Positions 1 to 5,365 of a stretch of DNA of 7,161 nucleotides are shown one piece after another. Under the pieces are notes generated by a model. The model was not told where the DNA came from. It ran no database searches and worked only from the letters and a program-made list of their open reading frames with translations. The position numbers and the translations under genes are program-made. Numbering within the stretch: the stretch's first letter is position 1; every line of letters starts with the position of its first letter. Origin of the DNA: Pseudomonadota bacterium (GTDB lineage: Bacteria > Pseudomonadota > Gammaproteobacteria > Steroidobacterales > Steroidobacteraceae); contig JAJZFQ010000025.1 of assembly GCA_021805275.1 (NCBI GenBank), positions 1 through 7,161 on the forward strand, read 5' to 3'.

Positions 1-677
1 TCGCGTGGCTCGTACTCACCGTGCTGCCGGTGCTGGCGCTGCGCTGGGTGAGGCCGTTCACCAGCGCCTACATGCTCGAGGCCAGATGGCGTGCGCTGAG
101 CGCCGGGGAGCGCGCCTACCGGACCGAGTTCCGATGGGTGCCGTATGGGCGGATCTCCCCGCAGGCCGGCATCGCCGTCGTCGCCTCCGAGGATCAGACC
201 TTCCCCTATAACCACGGATTCGACTTTCGCGCGATCGACCAGGCGATCCGCGCCGCCGAGCGCGGCGGGCGGCTGCGCGGGGCGAGCACGATCACCCAGC
301 AGGTGGCCAAGAACCTGTTCCTCTGGGGCGGGCGCAGCTTCGTGCGCAAGGGGATCGAGGCCTACCTGACGGTGCTGATCGAGGTGCTCTGGCCGAAGCA
401 GCGCGTGCTCGAGGTGTATCTGAACATCGCGCAGTTCGGCCACGGCATCTTCGGCGTGCAGGCGGCCGCCCAGCGCTTCTTCCACGAGCCGGCCGCGCGG
501 CTCACGCCCGCGCAGGCGGCATTGCTCGCGGCCGTGCTTCCCGATCCGGTGCACTGGCACGTCGCGAATCCCTCGCCGTTCGTGCGCTGGCGCCAGGGCT
601 GGCTGCTGCACCAGATGGCCGATCTCGGCGGGCCGGCCTATCTCAGGCACCACGCAGCGCCGCGAGCGGTGCGCTGA
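1..677 (+). CDS. mtgA: Monofunctional peptidoglycan glycosyltransferase MtgA (5'-truncated)
   Basis: MtgA polymerises lipid II into glycan strands on the outer face of the inner membrane and has no transpeptidase domain. The reading frame is open from base 3, so the start and most of the N-terminal membrane anchor lie left of the window. The first visible residues (AWLVLTVLPVLAL) are hydrophobic and look like the end of that anchor. Counting from base 3, the GT51 signatures appear in order: motif 1 SEDQTFPYNHGFD (residues 62-74, putative catalytic Glu63), motif 2 GASTITQQVAKNLFLW (about 95-110), motif 3 RKGIEAYLTVLIEVLWPK, then VYLNIAQFG. The C-terminus follows E. coli MtgA (242 aa) closely, including AALLAAVLP and the RQ...QM..LGG stretch. 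No penicillin-binding domain follows before the TGA, which excludes a class A PBP. One oddity is that the usual His of motif 1 is Asn70, with His next to it. The gene is convergent with prfA, 6 bp away. Confidence 0.93.
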   Translation, partial: AWLVLTVLPVLALRWVRPFTSAYMLEARWRALSAGERAYRTEFRWVPYGRISPQAGIAVVASEDQTFPYNHGFDFRAIDQAIRAAERGGRLRGASTITQQVAKNLFLWGGRSFVRKGIEAYLTVLIEVLWPKQRVLEVYLNIAQFGHGIFGVQAAAQRFFHEPAARLTPAQAALLAAVLPDPVHWHVANPSPFVRWRQGWLLHQMADLGGPAYLRHHAAPRAVR

Positions 678-683
678 GGGCGA

Positions 684-1766
684 TCAGCCGTCCAATTCGG
701 CCAGCAGTTCCGCCTGGTGTTCGTGGGCGAGCGCATCGAGCAGCTCGTCGAGCTCGCCGTTCATGATCTGCGCCAGCTTGTAGAGCGTCAGGTTGATGCG
801 GTGGTCGGTGACCCGCCCCTGGGGAAAGTTGTAGGTGCGAATGCGCTCGGAGCGGTCCCCGCTGCCGACCTGCAGGCGGCGCGAGTGCGCCTGGGCGCTC
901 GCCTGTTTCTCCTGCTCGGCGGCGAGCAGCCTGGCCTGCAACAGCGAGAGGGCGCGCGCGCGGTTCTTGTGCTGCGAGCGCTCATCCTGGCACTCCACCA
1001 CGATGCCCGTCGGCAGGTGCGTGATCCGCACGGCCGAGTCGGTCTTGTTGACGTGCTGACCGCCGGCGCCGGAGGAACGGTAGGTGTCGGTGCGCAGGTC
1101 CGCCGGGTTGATCTGCACGCTGGCGATGGCATCGAGTTCGGGCAGGATCGCCACCGTGCAGGCCGAGGTGTGGATTCGGCCCTGCGCCTCGGTGGCGGGC
1201 ACCCGCTGCACGCGGTGGGTGCCGGATTCGAACTTCAGGCGCGAGAAGGCGCCGCGGCCGACCACGCGGCTGATGATTTCCTTGTGGCCACCGTGCTCGC
1301 CTGCGCTCTCGCTGAGCACCTCGACCGCGAAGCCCCGCGACTCGGCGTAACGGGCATACATGCGAAACAGATCCCCGGCGAACAGCGCGGCCTCATCGCC
1401 GCCGGTGCCGGCGCGGATTTCGAGGAAGATATTCCTCTCATCGCGGGGGTCCTCCGGCAGCAGCAGCGCGTGCAGGCCGTCCTCGGCCGTGGCGATCTCC
1501 CCCGCCAGCCGACGCTGCTCCTCCTCGCCCAGGGCGCGCATGTCCGGGTCGGCATCGTCCTGCAACTCGCGGACGGCCGCCAGATCGTGCTCGAGGCTGC
1601 AATAGGCGCGCAGACGCTGCGCCAGCGGCTGCAGGCGGGCATATTCGACCGACAGCTCGCGGAATTGCGTCGAGCCACCGTCGAGGGCGGGGGAGGCCAG
1701 CAGCCGGCCCACCTCTTCGAAGCGGTCGGAGAGCCTCTCGAGGCGCTGACGGATGGAGTCCTTCAT
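684..1766 (-). CDS. prfA: Peptide chain release factor 1 (RF1)
   Basis: RF1 recognises UAA and UAG in the ribosomal A site and triggers hydrolysis of peptidyl-tRNA. The 360-aa product has the same length as E. coli RF1 and aligns throughout. It has an N-terminal helical domain (about 1-100), the segment [20 protein letters not shown] (114-133), the PAT tripeptide anticodon (190-192, in [16 protein letters not shown]) that distinguishes RF1 from RF2, and the catalytic GGQ (235-237, in [10 protein letters not shown]), whose Gln is the residue methylated by PrmC. The frame extends upstream to a TTG at 1820, but that adds 18 Arg-rich residues absent from the family. The ATG at 1766 gives the E. 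coli-like start MKDSI and has an AGGA close upstream. The gene is divergent from lolB. Neither hemA (usually upstream) nor prmC (usually downstream) is adjacent, which is unusual for gammaproteobacteria. Confidence 0.97.
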   Translation of the reverse strand: MKDSIRQRLERLSDRFEEVGRLLASPALDGGSTQFRELSVEYARLQPLAQRLRAYCSLEHDLAAVRELQDDADPDMRALGEEEQRRLAGEIATAEDGLHALLLPEDPRDERNIFLEIRAGTGGDEAALFAGDLFRMYARYAESRGFAVEVLSESAGEHGGHKEIISRVVGRGAFSRLKFESGTHRVQRVPATEAQGRIHTSACTVAILPELDAIASVQINPADLRTDTYRSSGAGGQHVNKTDSAVRITHLPTGIVVECQDERSQHKNRARALSLLQARLLAAEQEKQASAQAHSRRLQVGSGDRSERIRTYNFPQGRVTDHRINLTLYKLAQIMNGELDELLDALAHEHQAELLAELDG

Positions 1767-1780
1767 GATCCTGGATCTTC

Positions 1781-1814
1781 GGCGGGCGGGCATTCTCCGG
1801 GATCGCCGCCCGCC
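1781..1814. repeat. 9-bp inverted repeat in the prfA/lolB divergent region
   Basis: GGCGGGCGG at 1781-1789 is perfectly complementary to CCGCCCGCC at 1806-1814, with a 16-nt spacer. The arms bracket the candidate prfA -10 box, so the repeat could be an operator. If transcription starts further upstream it would instead form a hairpin in the prfA leader ending 14 nt before the start codon. In GC-rich DNA some such repeats arise by chance. Confidence 0.4.
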
Positions 1815-1820
1815 CGACAA
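1792..1820 (-). promoter_or_regulatory. Candidate sigma70 promoter of prfA
   Basis: Read on the minus strand, TTGTCG (1820-1815) and GAGAAT (1797-1792) are separated by exactly 17 bp and each matches 4 of 6 consensus bases. A GC-rich discriminator follows. Initiation would fall near 1785, giving a leader of about 20 nt before the prfA ATG at 1766. The position and spacing are right, but the match is only moderate in a GC-rich background. Confidence 0.35.
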
Positions 1821-1855
1821 GGCGCCACCGGCTCAGGTCGGCCGCCCGGCTGCGA

Positions 1856-1861
1856 TATAGT
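1856..1861 (+). promoter_or_regulatory. Candidate -10 box of lolB-ispE
   Basis: TATAGT matches 5 of 6 bases of the sigma70 -10 consensus and is the most AT-rich spot in the divergent region. No credible -35 lies 16-18 bp upstream. It ends only 8 nt before the lolB ATG at 1870, so a transcript starting 6-8 nt downstream would be essentially leaderless for that ATG. It would have about 25 nt of leader for the in-frame ATG at 1894. Confidence 0.4.
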
Positions 1862-1869
1862 GCCGCCCC

Positions 1870-2493
1870 ATGTCCTCGCACGTTGCTTCCACCATGCGTC
1901 TGCGCCGCATCTGCGCCGCGCTCGGTGCGCTCACCGCCCTGGTGCTCAGCGCCTGCCAGACCGTGCCGGTCCCGCCGGCGCCGACCACCGCCTGGAGCGT
2001 CCGCCGCCCGCTGCTGCAGGGGCTGTCGCGCTTCGAGCTCACCGGGCGCGTCGCGGTGGCGGTTGGGCAGCAGGGCTTCAACGCCGACATCCGCTGGCGG
2101 CAGAGCACGCCCGGCACGCGCATGACCCTCAGCGGTCCGTTCGGTGCCGGTGCCACCCAGGTGAGCGATCTCGGCGGGGCGCTGAGCGTGATCACCTCCC
2201 GCGGCCAGCATCTCGGCAATGCCGCGGCGCACACCGTGCTCGAGCGCCAGCTCGGATTCGACCCGCCGCTCGGGAGCCTGCGCTATTGGATCCTCGGCGT
2301 GCCGGATCCGTCGCTGCCTGCGGCAGTCACGCTCGACGGGTCCCAGCGGCTCGTGCGCCTGAAGCAGGGCGGATGGTCCATCGATTACCGTGCCTACACC
2401 CCGGTCGGGGCCGAGTGGCTGCCGCGGCTCCTGACCGTGCGCCGCGCGGCGGTGCGGCTGCGGATGGTGGTGGACGCATGGCATCTGCAGTGA
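1870..2493 (+). CDS. lolB: Outer-membrane lipoprotein receptor LolB
   Basis: LolB is itself a lipoprotein on the inner leaflet of the outer membrane. It accepts lipoproteins from periplasmic LolA and inserts them into that membrane. The 207-aa product begins with a basic n-region (MRLRR from residue 9), a hydrophobic core and the lipobox LSAC, placing the lipidated Cys at 29. The residue after it is Gln rather than Asp, consistent with outer-membrane sorting. The mature part follows E. coli LolB (also 207 aa): FELTGRVAV, then GPFG (89-92) aligning with the NPLG protruding loop, SLRYWILGVPDP (136-147) aligning with SLRQWILGLPG, and a C-terminal LRMVVDAWHLQ. Phe91 sits where E. coli has its exposed Leu68 (mature numbering). 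Start choice is uncertain: ATG 1894 would give a compact 21-residue signal peptide, and neither start has a Shine-Dalgarno sequence. The gene overlaps ispE by 16 bp. Confidence 0.92.
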   Translation: MSSHVASTMRLRRICAALGALTALVLSACQTVPVPPAPTTAWSVRRPLLQGLSRFELTGRVAVAVGQQGFNADIRWRQSTPGTRMTLSGPFGAGATQVSDLGGALSVITSRGQHLGNAAAHTVLERQLGFDPPLGSLRYWILGVPDPSLPAAVTLDGSQRLVRLKQGGWSIDYRAYTPVGAEWLPRLLTVRRAAVRLRMVVDAWHLQ

Positions 2494-3341
2494 CGCCCGC
2501 AGAGAGTCTCTGGCCGGCGCCGGCGAAGCTCAATCTGTTCCTGCACGTCACGGACCGGCGGACGGACGGTTATCATGAGCTGCAGACGCTTTTTCAGCTC
2601 ATCGACCTGTGCGACACGGTGGCGATCGAAGTCCGCGAGGACGGCCGGATCGAGCGTCGCGCCGGTTCGCCCGACATCCCGGCCGAGCAGGACCTGGTCG
2701 TGCGGGCCGCGAGGGCGTTGCAGGCGGCGGCCGGTACGCGCCTCGGTGCCTCGATTCGCGTCAGCAAGCGCATTCCGATCGGTGGCGGCCTGGGCGGCGG
2801 CAGCACCGATGCGGCGACGACCTTGCTCGCCCTCAACCGGCTGTGGGGATGTGCACTGTCCGTAGATGCATTGGTCACGCTTGGGCTGCCGCTTGGGGCG
2901 GATGTGCCTGTATTCGTTAGAGGTTTTTCAGCGTGGGCCGAGGGTGTCGGGGAACGGCTGGAGTCGGTTATCCTGCCGGAGCGCTGGTATGTGATCGTGC
3001 GGCCGGGCGTGAGCGTGTCCACCCGTGAGGTGTTCCAGAGCCCTGAATTGACACGAAATTCCCCCCTCATCACAATACGCGCCTTTTTCGAGTCCGGTGG
3101 ACGCAACGATTGCGAGCCGGTGGTCCGCGCGCGATGGCCCGAGGTGGCCGAGGCACTCGAGTGGCTCGGGCGTTACGCCTCGGCGCGGCTCACTGGAACC
3201 GGTTCGTGCATTTTCGCCGCCGTCGGCAGTCCGCAGGAGGCCGAGCGCATCGCGGCGCGTGCTCCGGAGAAGTGGCGCAGTTTCGTCGCGCGGGGTTTGA
3301 ACGTCTCCCCGATGCATGCGCTGCTCGCGGATCCGGCGTGA
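2478..3341 (+). CDS. ispE: 4-diphosphocytidyl-2-C-methyl-D-erythritol kinase IspE
   Basis: IspE uses ATP to phosphorylate CDP-ME at its 2-hydroxyl, the fourth step of the MEP route to IPP and DMAPP. The 287-aa product matches the family length (E. coli 283). GHMP-kinase features are present in order: PAPAKLNLFLHVT (13-25) with catalytic Lys17, the glycine-rich ATP loop IPIGGGLGGGSTDAA (99-113), LGADVPVF (139-146) with catalytic Asp142, and the C-terminal motif LTGTGSCIF (238-246). The ATG at 2478 lies inside lolB with GGTGG-type purines upstream. A GTG at 2490 overlapping the lolB stop is an alternative that would shorten the protein by 4 residues. The 16-bp overlap suggests translational coupling to lolB. 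Codons 191-201 are unusually rich in rare, AT-leaning choices (TTG, ACA, CGA, AAT, ACA, ATA), where a promoter-like sequence is embedded. Confidence 0.97.
   Translation: MASAVTPAESLWPAPAKLNLFLHVTDRRTDGYHELQTLFQLIDLCDTVAIEVREDGRIERRAGSPDIPAEQDLVVRAARALQAAAGTRLGASIRVSKRIPIGGGLGGGSTDAATTLLALNRLWGCALSVDALVTLGLPLGADVPVFVRGFSAWAEGVGERLESVILPERWYVIVRPGVSVSTREVFQSPELTRNSPLITIRAFFESGGRNDCEPVVRARWPEVAEALEWLGRYASARLTGTGSCIFAAVGSPQEAERIAARAPEKWRSFVARGLNVSPMHALLADPA
3048..3076 (+). promoter_or_regulatory. Candidate sigma70 promoter inside ispE for tRNA-Gln-prs
   Basis: A perfect -35 TTGACA (3048-3053), a 17-bp spacer and CACAAT (3071-3076, 4 of 6) form the best internal promoter match I saw in the window. 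A GC-rich discriminator (ACGCGCC) follows, as at stable-RNA promoters. Initiation near 3083 would give about 320 nt of transcript before tRNA-Gln and about 455 nt before prs. The coding cost is visible as a run of codons unusual for this GC-rich gene. No promoter is apparent in the 63 bp directly upstream of the tRNA. Confidence 0.5.
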
Positions 3342-3354
3342 CGGCAAACACCGT

Positions 3355-3380
3355 ACGCCGCCGACGCCGGCGTGCGGCGT
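3355..3380 (+). other. Stem-loop between ispE and tRNA-Gln
   Basis: ACGCCGC (3355-3361) pairs perfectly with GCGGCGT (3374-3380). Inside, ACG (3364-3366) can pair with CGT (3371-3373) around a CCGG tetraloop. It begins 13 bp after the ispE stop and ends 24 bp before the tRNA. No U-tract follows, so it is a poor intrinsic terminator. A 3' stabiliser of ispE mRNA or a processing site ahead of the tRNA is more plausible, but that is inference. Confidence 0.5.
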
Positions 3381-3404
3381 CGTGTGGTTGGCTTTGAGCA
3401 GTGC

Positions 3405-3479
3405 TGGGGTGTCGCCAAGTGGTAAGGCAGCGGGTTTTGATCCCGCCATTCGGAGGTTCGAATCCTTCCACCCCAGCCA
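3405..3479 (+). tRNA. tRNA-Gln (anticodon TTG)
   Basis: The cloverleaf folds fully. The acceptor TGGGGTG (3405-3411) pairs with CACCCCA (3469-3475) in seven Watson-Crick pairs. The D stem is GCC/GGC (3414-3416 with 3426-3428). The anticodon stem is GCGGG/CCCGC (3430-3434 with 3442-3446) around loop TTTTGAT, with anticodon TTG at 3437-3439. The T arm is GGAGG/CCTTC around TTCGAAT. Discriminator G3476 and an encoded CCA (3477-3479) finish it. Anticodon UUG reads CAA, and CAG by wobble. The sequence closely resembles E. coli tRNA-Gln(UUG). Its position between ispE and prs matches Pseudomonas, suggesting it is cut from a longer ispE-prs transcript. Confidence 0.98.
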
Positions 3480-3490
3480 GATGGTTATGG

Positions 3491-3508
3491 GCGACGGAAC
3501 ACCGTCGC
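3491..3508 (+). other. Perfect stem-loop between tRNA-Gln and prs
   Basis: GCGACGG (3491-3497) pairs with CCGTCGC (3502-3508) around an AACA tetraloop. The only T-run (TTTT, 3515-3518) begins 6 nt after the stem, so it resembles a weak terminator or attenuator more than a strong one. It lies 11 nt after the tRNA CCA and 30 nt before the prs ATG. It could protect the processed 5' end of prs mRNA or reduce read-through into prs. Confidence 0.5.
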
Positions 3509-3538
3509 GTGGAATTTTGTGGCTGACGTAACGTACTC

Positions 3539-4495
3539 ATGAGCACAAGCGATGTGCTGGCCTTGTTTGCCGGCAATGCCAATCCGGGTCTCGCGACCGA
3601 CATCGCGCGCCATCTGCAGACGCGCCTCGGGCGGGCGTACGTCGGCCGCTTCAGCGATGGTGAAATCAACGTCGAGCTGATGGAGAACGTACGCGGTCGC
3701 GACGTGTTCATCGTCCAGCCGACCTGTCCGCCGACCAACGACATGCTGATGGAGCTGCTGGTGATGGTGGATGCCTGCCGGCGTGCCTCGGCGGCGCGCA
3801 TTACGGCGGTGGTGCCTTATTTCGGCTACGCGCGTCAGGACCGGCGGCCGCGGGCGACGCGCTCGGCGATCACCGCCCGGCTCGTGGCCAACATGCTGTC
3901 GATCGCGGGCGTCAATCGGTTGCTGACCATCGATCTGCACGCCGACCAGATCCAGGGCTTTTTCGACATCCCGGTCGACAATGTGTACGCCTCTCCGGTG
4001 CTGCTCGGTGATGCCTGGAAGCAGGCGTACCAGAACGCCGTGATCGTCTCGCCGGACGTCGGCGGCGTGGTGCGCGCGCGCGCCTTCGCCAAGCGGCTCG
4101 ACGACGCGGATCTGGCCATCATCGACAAACGCCGGCCGCGCCCCAACGAGTCGAAGGTGATGAACATCATCGGCGACATCCGCGGCAAGGTGTGCCTGCT
4201 GGTCGATGACATGATCGACACCGCCGGTACGCTCTGTCAGGCCGCCAAGGCGCTCAAAGACGAGGGCGCGGTGAAGGTGGTGGCCTACATCACCCATGCG
4301 GTGCTCTCCGGTGAGGCGGTGAGCCGCATATCGGTCTCGGTGCTGGATGAGCTGGTGGTGACCGACACCATCCCGCTTTCCGAGGCGGCGCGCGCCTGTC
4401 CGCGCATCCGGCAGCTGTCGGTCGCGGCCTTGTTGGCCGAGACGGTCCGGCGGATCCGCGACGAGGAGTCGGTGAGCTCTTTGTATGTCGACTGA
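3539..4495 (+). CDS. prs: Ribose-phosphate pyrophosphokinase (PRPP synthetase)
   Basis: Prs transfers diphosphate from ATP to ribose 5-phosphate, making PRPP for purine, pyrimidine, NAD, histidine and tryptophan synthesis. The 318-aa product matches class I enzymes (E. coli 315). Visible features are FSDGEINVE (38-46), the ATP-site segment [10 protein letters not shown] (94-103), the metal-binding [11 protein letters not shown] (132-142), the catalytic flexible loop [18 protein letters not shown] (196-213) with Lys197, and the ribose-phosphate loop [11 protein letters not shown] (221-231). The loop reads DTAGT rather than E. coli DTGGT, a common bacterial variant. The C-terminus [15 protein letters not shown] matches the family end. 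The start is forced: an in-frame TGA lies at 3524-3526 and ATG 3539 is the only canonical start codon after it near the N-terminus. There is no clear Shine-Dalgarno sequence, so expression may be limited at initiation. Transcription probably reaches it through tRNA-Gln. Confidence 0.98.
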   Translation: MSTSDVLALFAGNANPGLATDIARHLQTRLGRAYVGRFSDGEINVELMENVRGRDVFIVQPTCPPTNDMLMELLVMVDACRRASAARITAVVPYFGYARQDRRPRATRSAITARLVANMLSIAGVNRLLTIDLHADQIQGFFDIPVDNVYASPVLLGDAWKQAYQNAVIVSPDVGGVVRARAFAKRLDDADLAIIDKRRPRPNESKVMNIIGDIRGKVCLLVDDMIDTAGTLCQAAKALKDEGAVKVVAYITHAVLSGEAVSRISVSVLDELVVTDTIPLSEAARACPRIRQLSVAALLAETVRRIRDEESVSSLYVD

Positions 4496-4513
4496 GCGCG
4501 GTAGGCGCCCGAC

Positions 4514-4537
4514 TCCCGGCAGTGCAGTGCGCCGGGA
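4514..4537 (+). other. Stem-loop in the prs-rplY intergenic region
   Basis: TCCCGGC (4514-4520) pairs perfectly with GCCGGGA (4531-4537) around a 10-nt loop, starting 19 nt after the prs stop. No T-tract follows. It may stabilise the prs 3' end or form part of a structured rplY leader. In E. coli, L25 is reported to control its own mRNA through the leader, but I cannot match a specific consensus here. Confidence 0.4.
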
Positions 4538-4551
4538 TGACGGTGGCAGAC

Positions 4552-4578
4552 CGCTGTCGAAGGCTCAATAGCGTTTTT
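4552..4578 (+). terminator. Weak rho-independent terminator-like element
   Basis: CGCTGT (4552-4557) can pair with ATAGCG (4568-4573), one pair being G-U, around a 10-nt loop. The stem runs straight into TTTTT (4574-4578). The geometry is that of an intrinsic terminator, but the stem is short and not GC-dense, so partial attenuation between prs and rplY is the most I would claim. Confidence 0.3.
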
Positions 4579-4639
4579 CGGGTGTGTCGCTGCCTGGTCG
4601 CGGGTCGCGGCACGTAGTCATCGTAGATTGGAGAACATC

Positions 4640-5356
4640 ATGCGTATTTCTTTCAGCTTCAGCGCGGAGCCGCGTGGGGCGCAAGGCAAAGGTGCGAGCC
4701 GCCGCCTGCGTCACACGGGTAAGGTTCCGGCCATTCTGTACGGCGGCCACAAAGAGGCCGAGTCGCTCGCCATCGAGCACCACAAACTGTTCATCGTCAT
4801 CGAGGACGAGCGTTTCTACTCCTCGATCGTGCAGGTCGAAGTCGGTGGCCGCGCGCAGCCGGCGATCGTCAAGGACGTGCAGATGCATCCGGCCCGCAAC
4901 CAGATCGTGCACCTCGATCTGCAGCGCGTGGTCGAGAGCGAACCGATTCGCCTGCACCTGCCGATCCACTTCAAGGGCGAGGCGGCCAGCCCCGGCGTGA
5001 AGACTCAGGGCGGCATCGTTTCGCACACGATGGCCGACGTCGAGATCATCTGCCTGCCGAAGGATCTGCCGGAGTTCCTGGAACTGGACCTCTCGGAGAT
5101 GAATATCAACGAGACGAAGTTCCTCGGCGACATTCCGCTGCCGGCGGGCGTGACGATCCCGCACCTGGCGCACCGCAACGCGCCGGTCGTCTCGATCCAC
5201 AGCCCGCGCGTCGCCGAACCGGAGCCGACCGCGGAGCTCGCCGCTGTGCCCACCGAGGGGGCGGCACCGGCAGCTGGTGCACCCGCGGCTGGAGGTGCTG
5301 CGCCTGCTGCCGAGGCGGGCAAGGCCGAGCCGAAGAAGGAAGGCGGCAAGAAGTAA
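4640..5356 (+). CDS. rplY: 50S ribosomal protein L25, long CTC form
   Basis: L25 binds 5S rRNA in the large subunit's central protuberance. At 238 aa this is the two-domain CTC/TL5-type protein, not the 94-aa form of E. coli. Residues 1 to about 93 are the 5S-binding domain (RLRHTGKVPAILYGG at 22-36, VKDVQMHPARNQIVHLDLQ at 77-95). About 94-190 is the beta-rich C-terminal domain (EPIRLHLPIHFKGE, LPEFLELDLSEM). From about 191 there is an Ala/Pro/Gly/Glu-rich, apparently disordered tail ending in a Lys cluster (EPKKEGGKK). The ATG at 4640 is chosen because GGAGA (4630-4634) sits 5 nt upstream. A TTG at 4628 would add four residues but would overlap that ribosome-binding site. It follows a 144-bp gap after prs and is 9 bp from pth. 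Confidence 0.96.
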   Translation: MRISFSFSAEPRGAQGKGASRRLRHTGKVPAILYGGHKEAESLAIEHHKLFIVIEDERFYSSIVQVEVGGRAQPAIVKDVQMHPARNQIVHLDLQRVVESEPIRLHLPIHFKGEAASPGVKTQGGIVSHTMADVEIICLPKDLPEFLELDLSEMNINETKFLGDIPLPAGVTIPHLAHRNAPVVSIHSPRVAEPEPTAELAAVPTEGAAPAAGAPAAGGAAPAAEAGKAEPKKEGGKK

Positions 5357-5365
5357 CGGCCGCCC

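Noticed and set aside
1767..1820. N-terminal extension of RF1 by 18 residues from a TTG start.
   Set aside because: The added residues are Arg-rich, have no counterpart in the family, and would run through the inverted repeat and candidate promoter. ATG 1766 gives the standard 360-aa protein.
717..2477. A very long plus-strand open frame antisense to prfA that continues through lolB's alternate frame into ispE (874 codons in total).
   Set aside because: Only the part from 2478 encodes a recognisable protein (IspE). The rest is the complement of prfA and an alternate frame of lolB, has no family features, and is explained by high GC suppressing stop codons.
1438..2484. A 348-codon minus-strand frame covering lolB and the 5' part of prfA.
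   Set aside because: It overlaps two well-supported genes, its translation is Arg/Ala/Gly-rich with no domain, and it is a typical GC-rich shadow frame.
3355..3380. Intrinsic terminator closing lolB-ispE.
   Set aside because: The stem is strong, but the following bases (CGTGTGGTTGG) contain no U-tract, so it was listed only as a stem-loop.
3485..4297. A 270-codon minus-strand frame opposite prs.
   Set aside because: It is antisense to a full-length, fully conserved PRPP synthetase and has a His/Arg/Asp-rich composition mirroring the sense codons.
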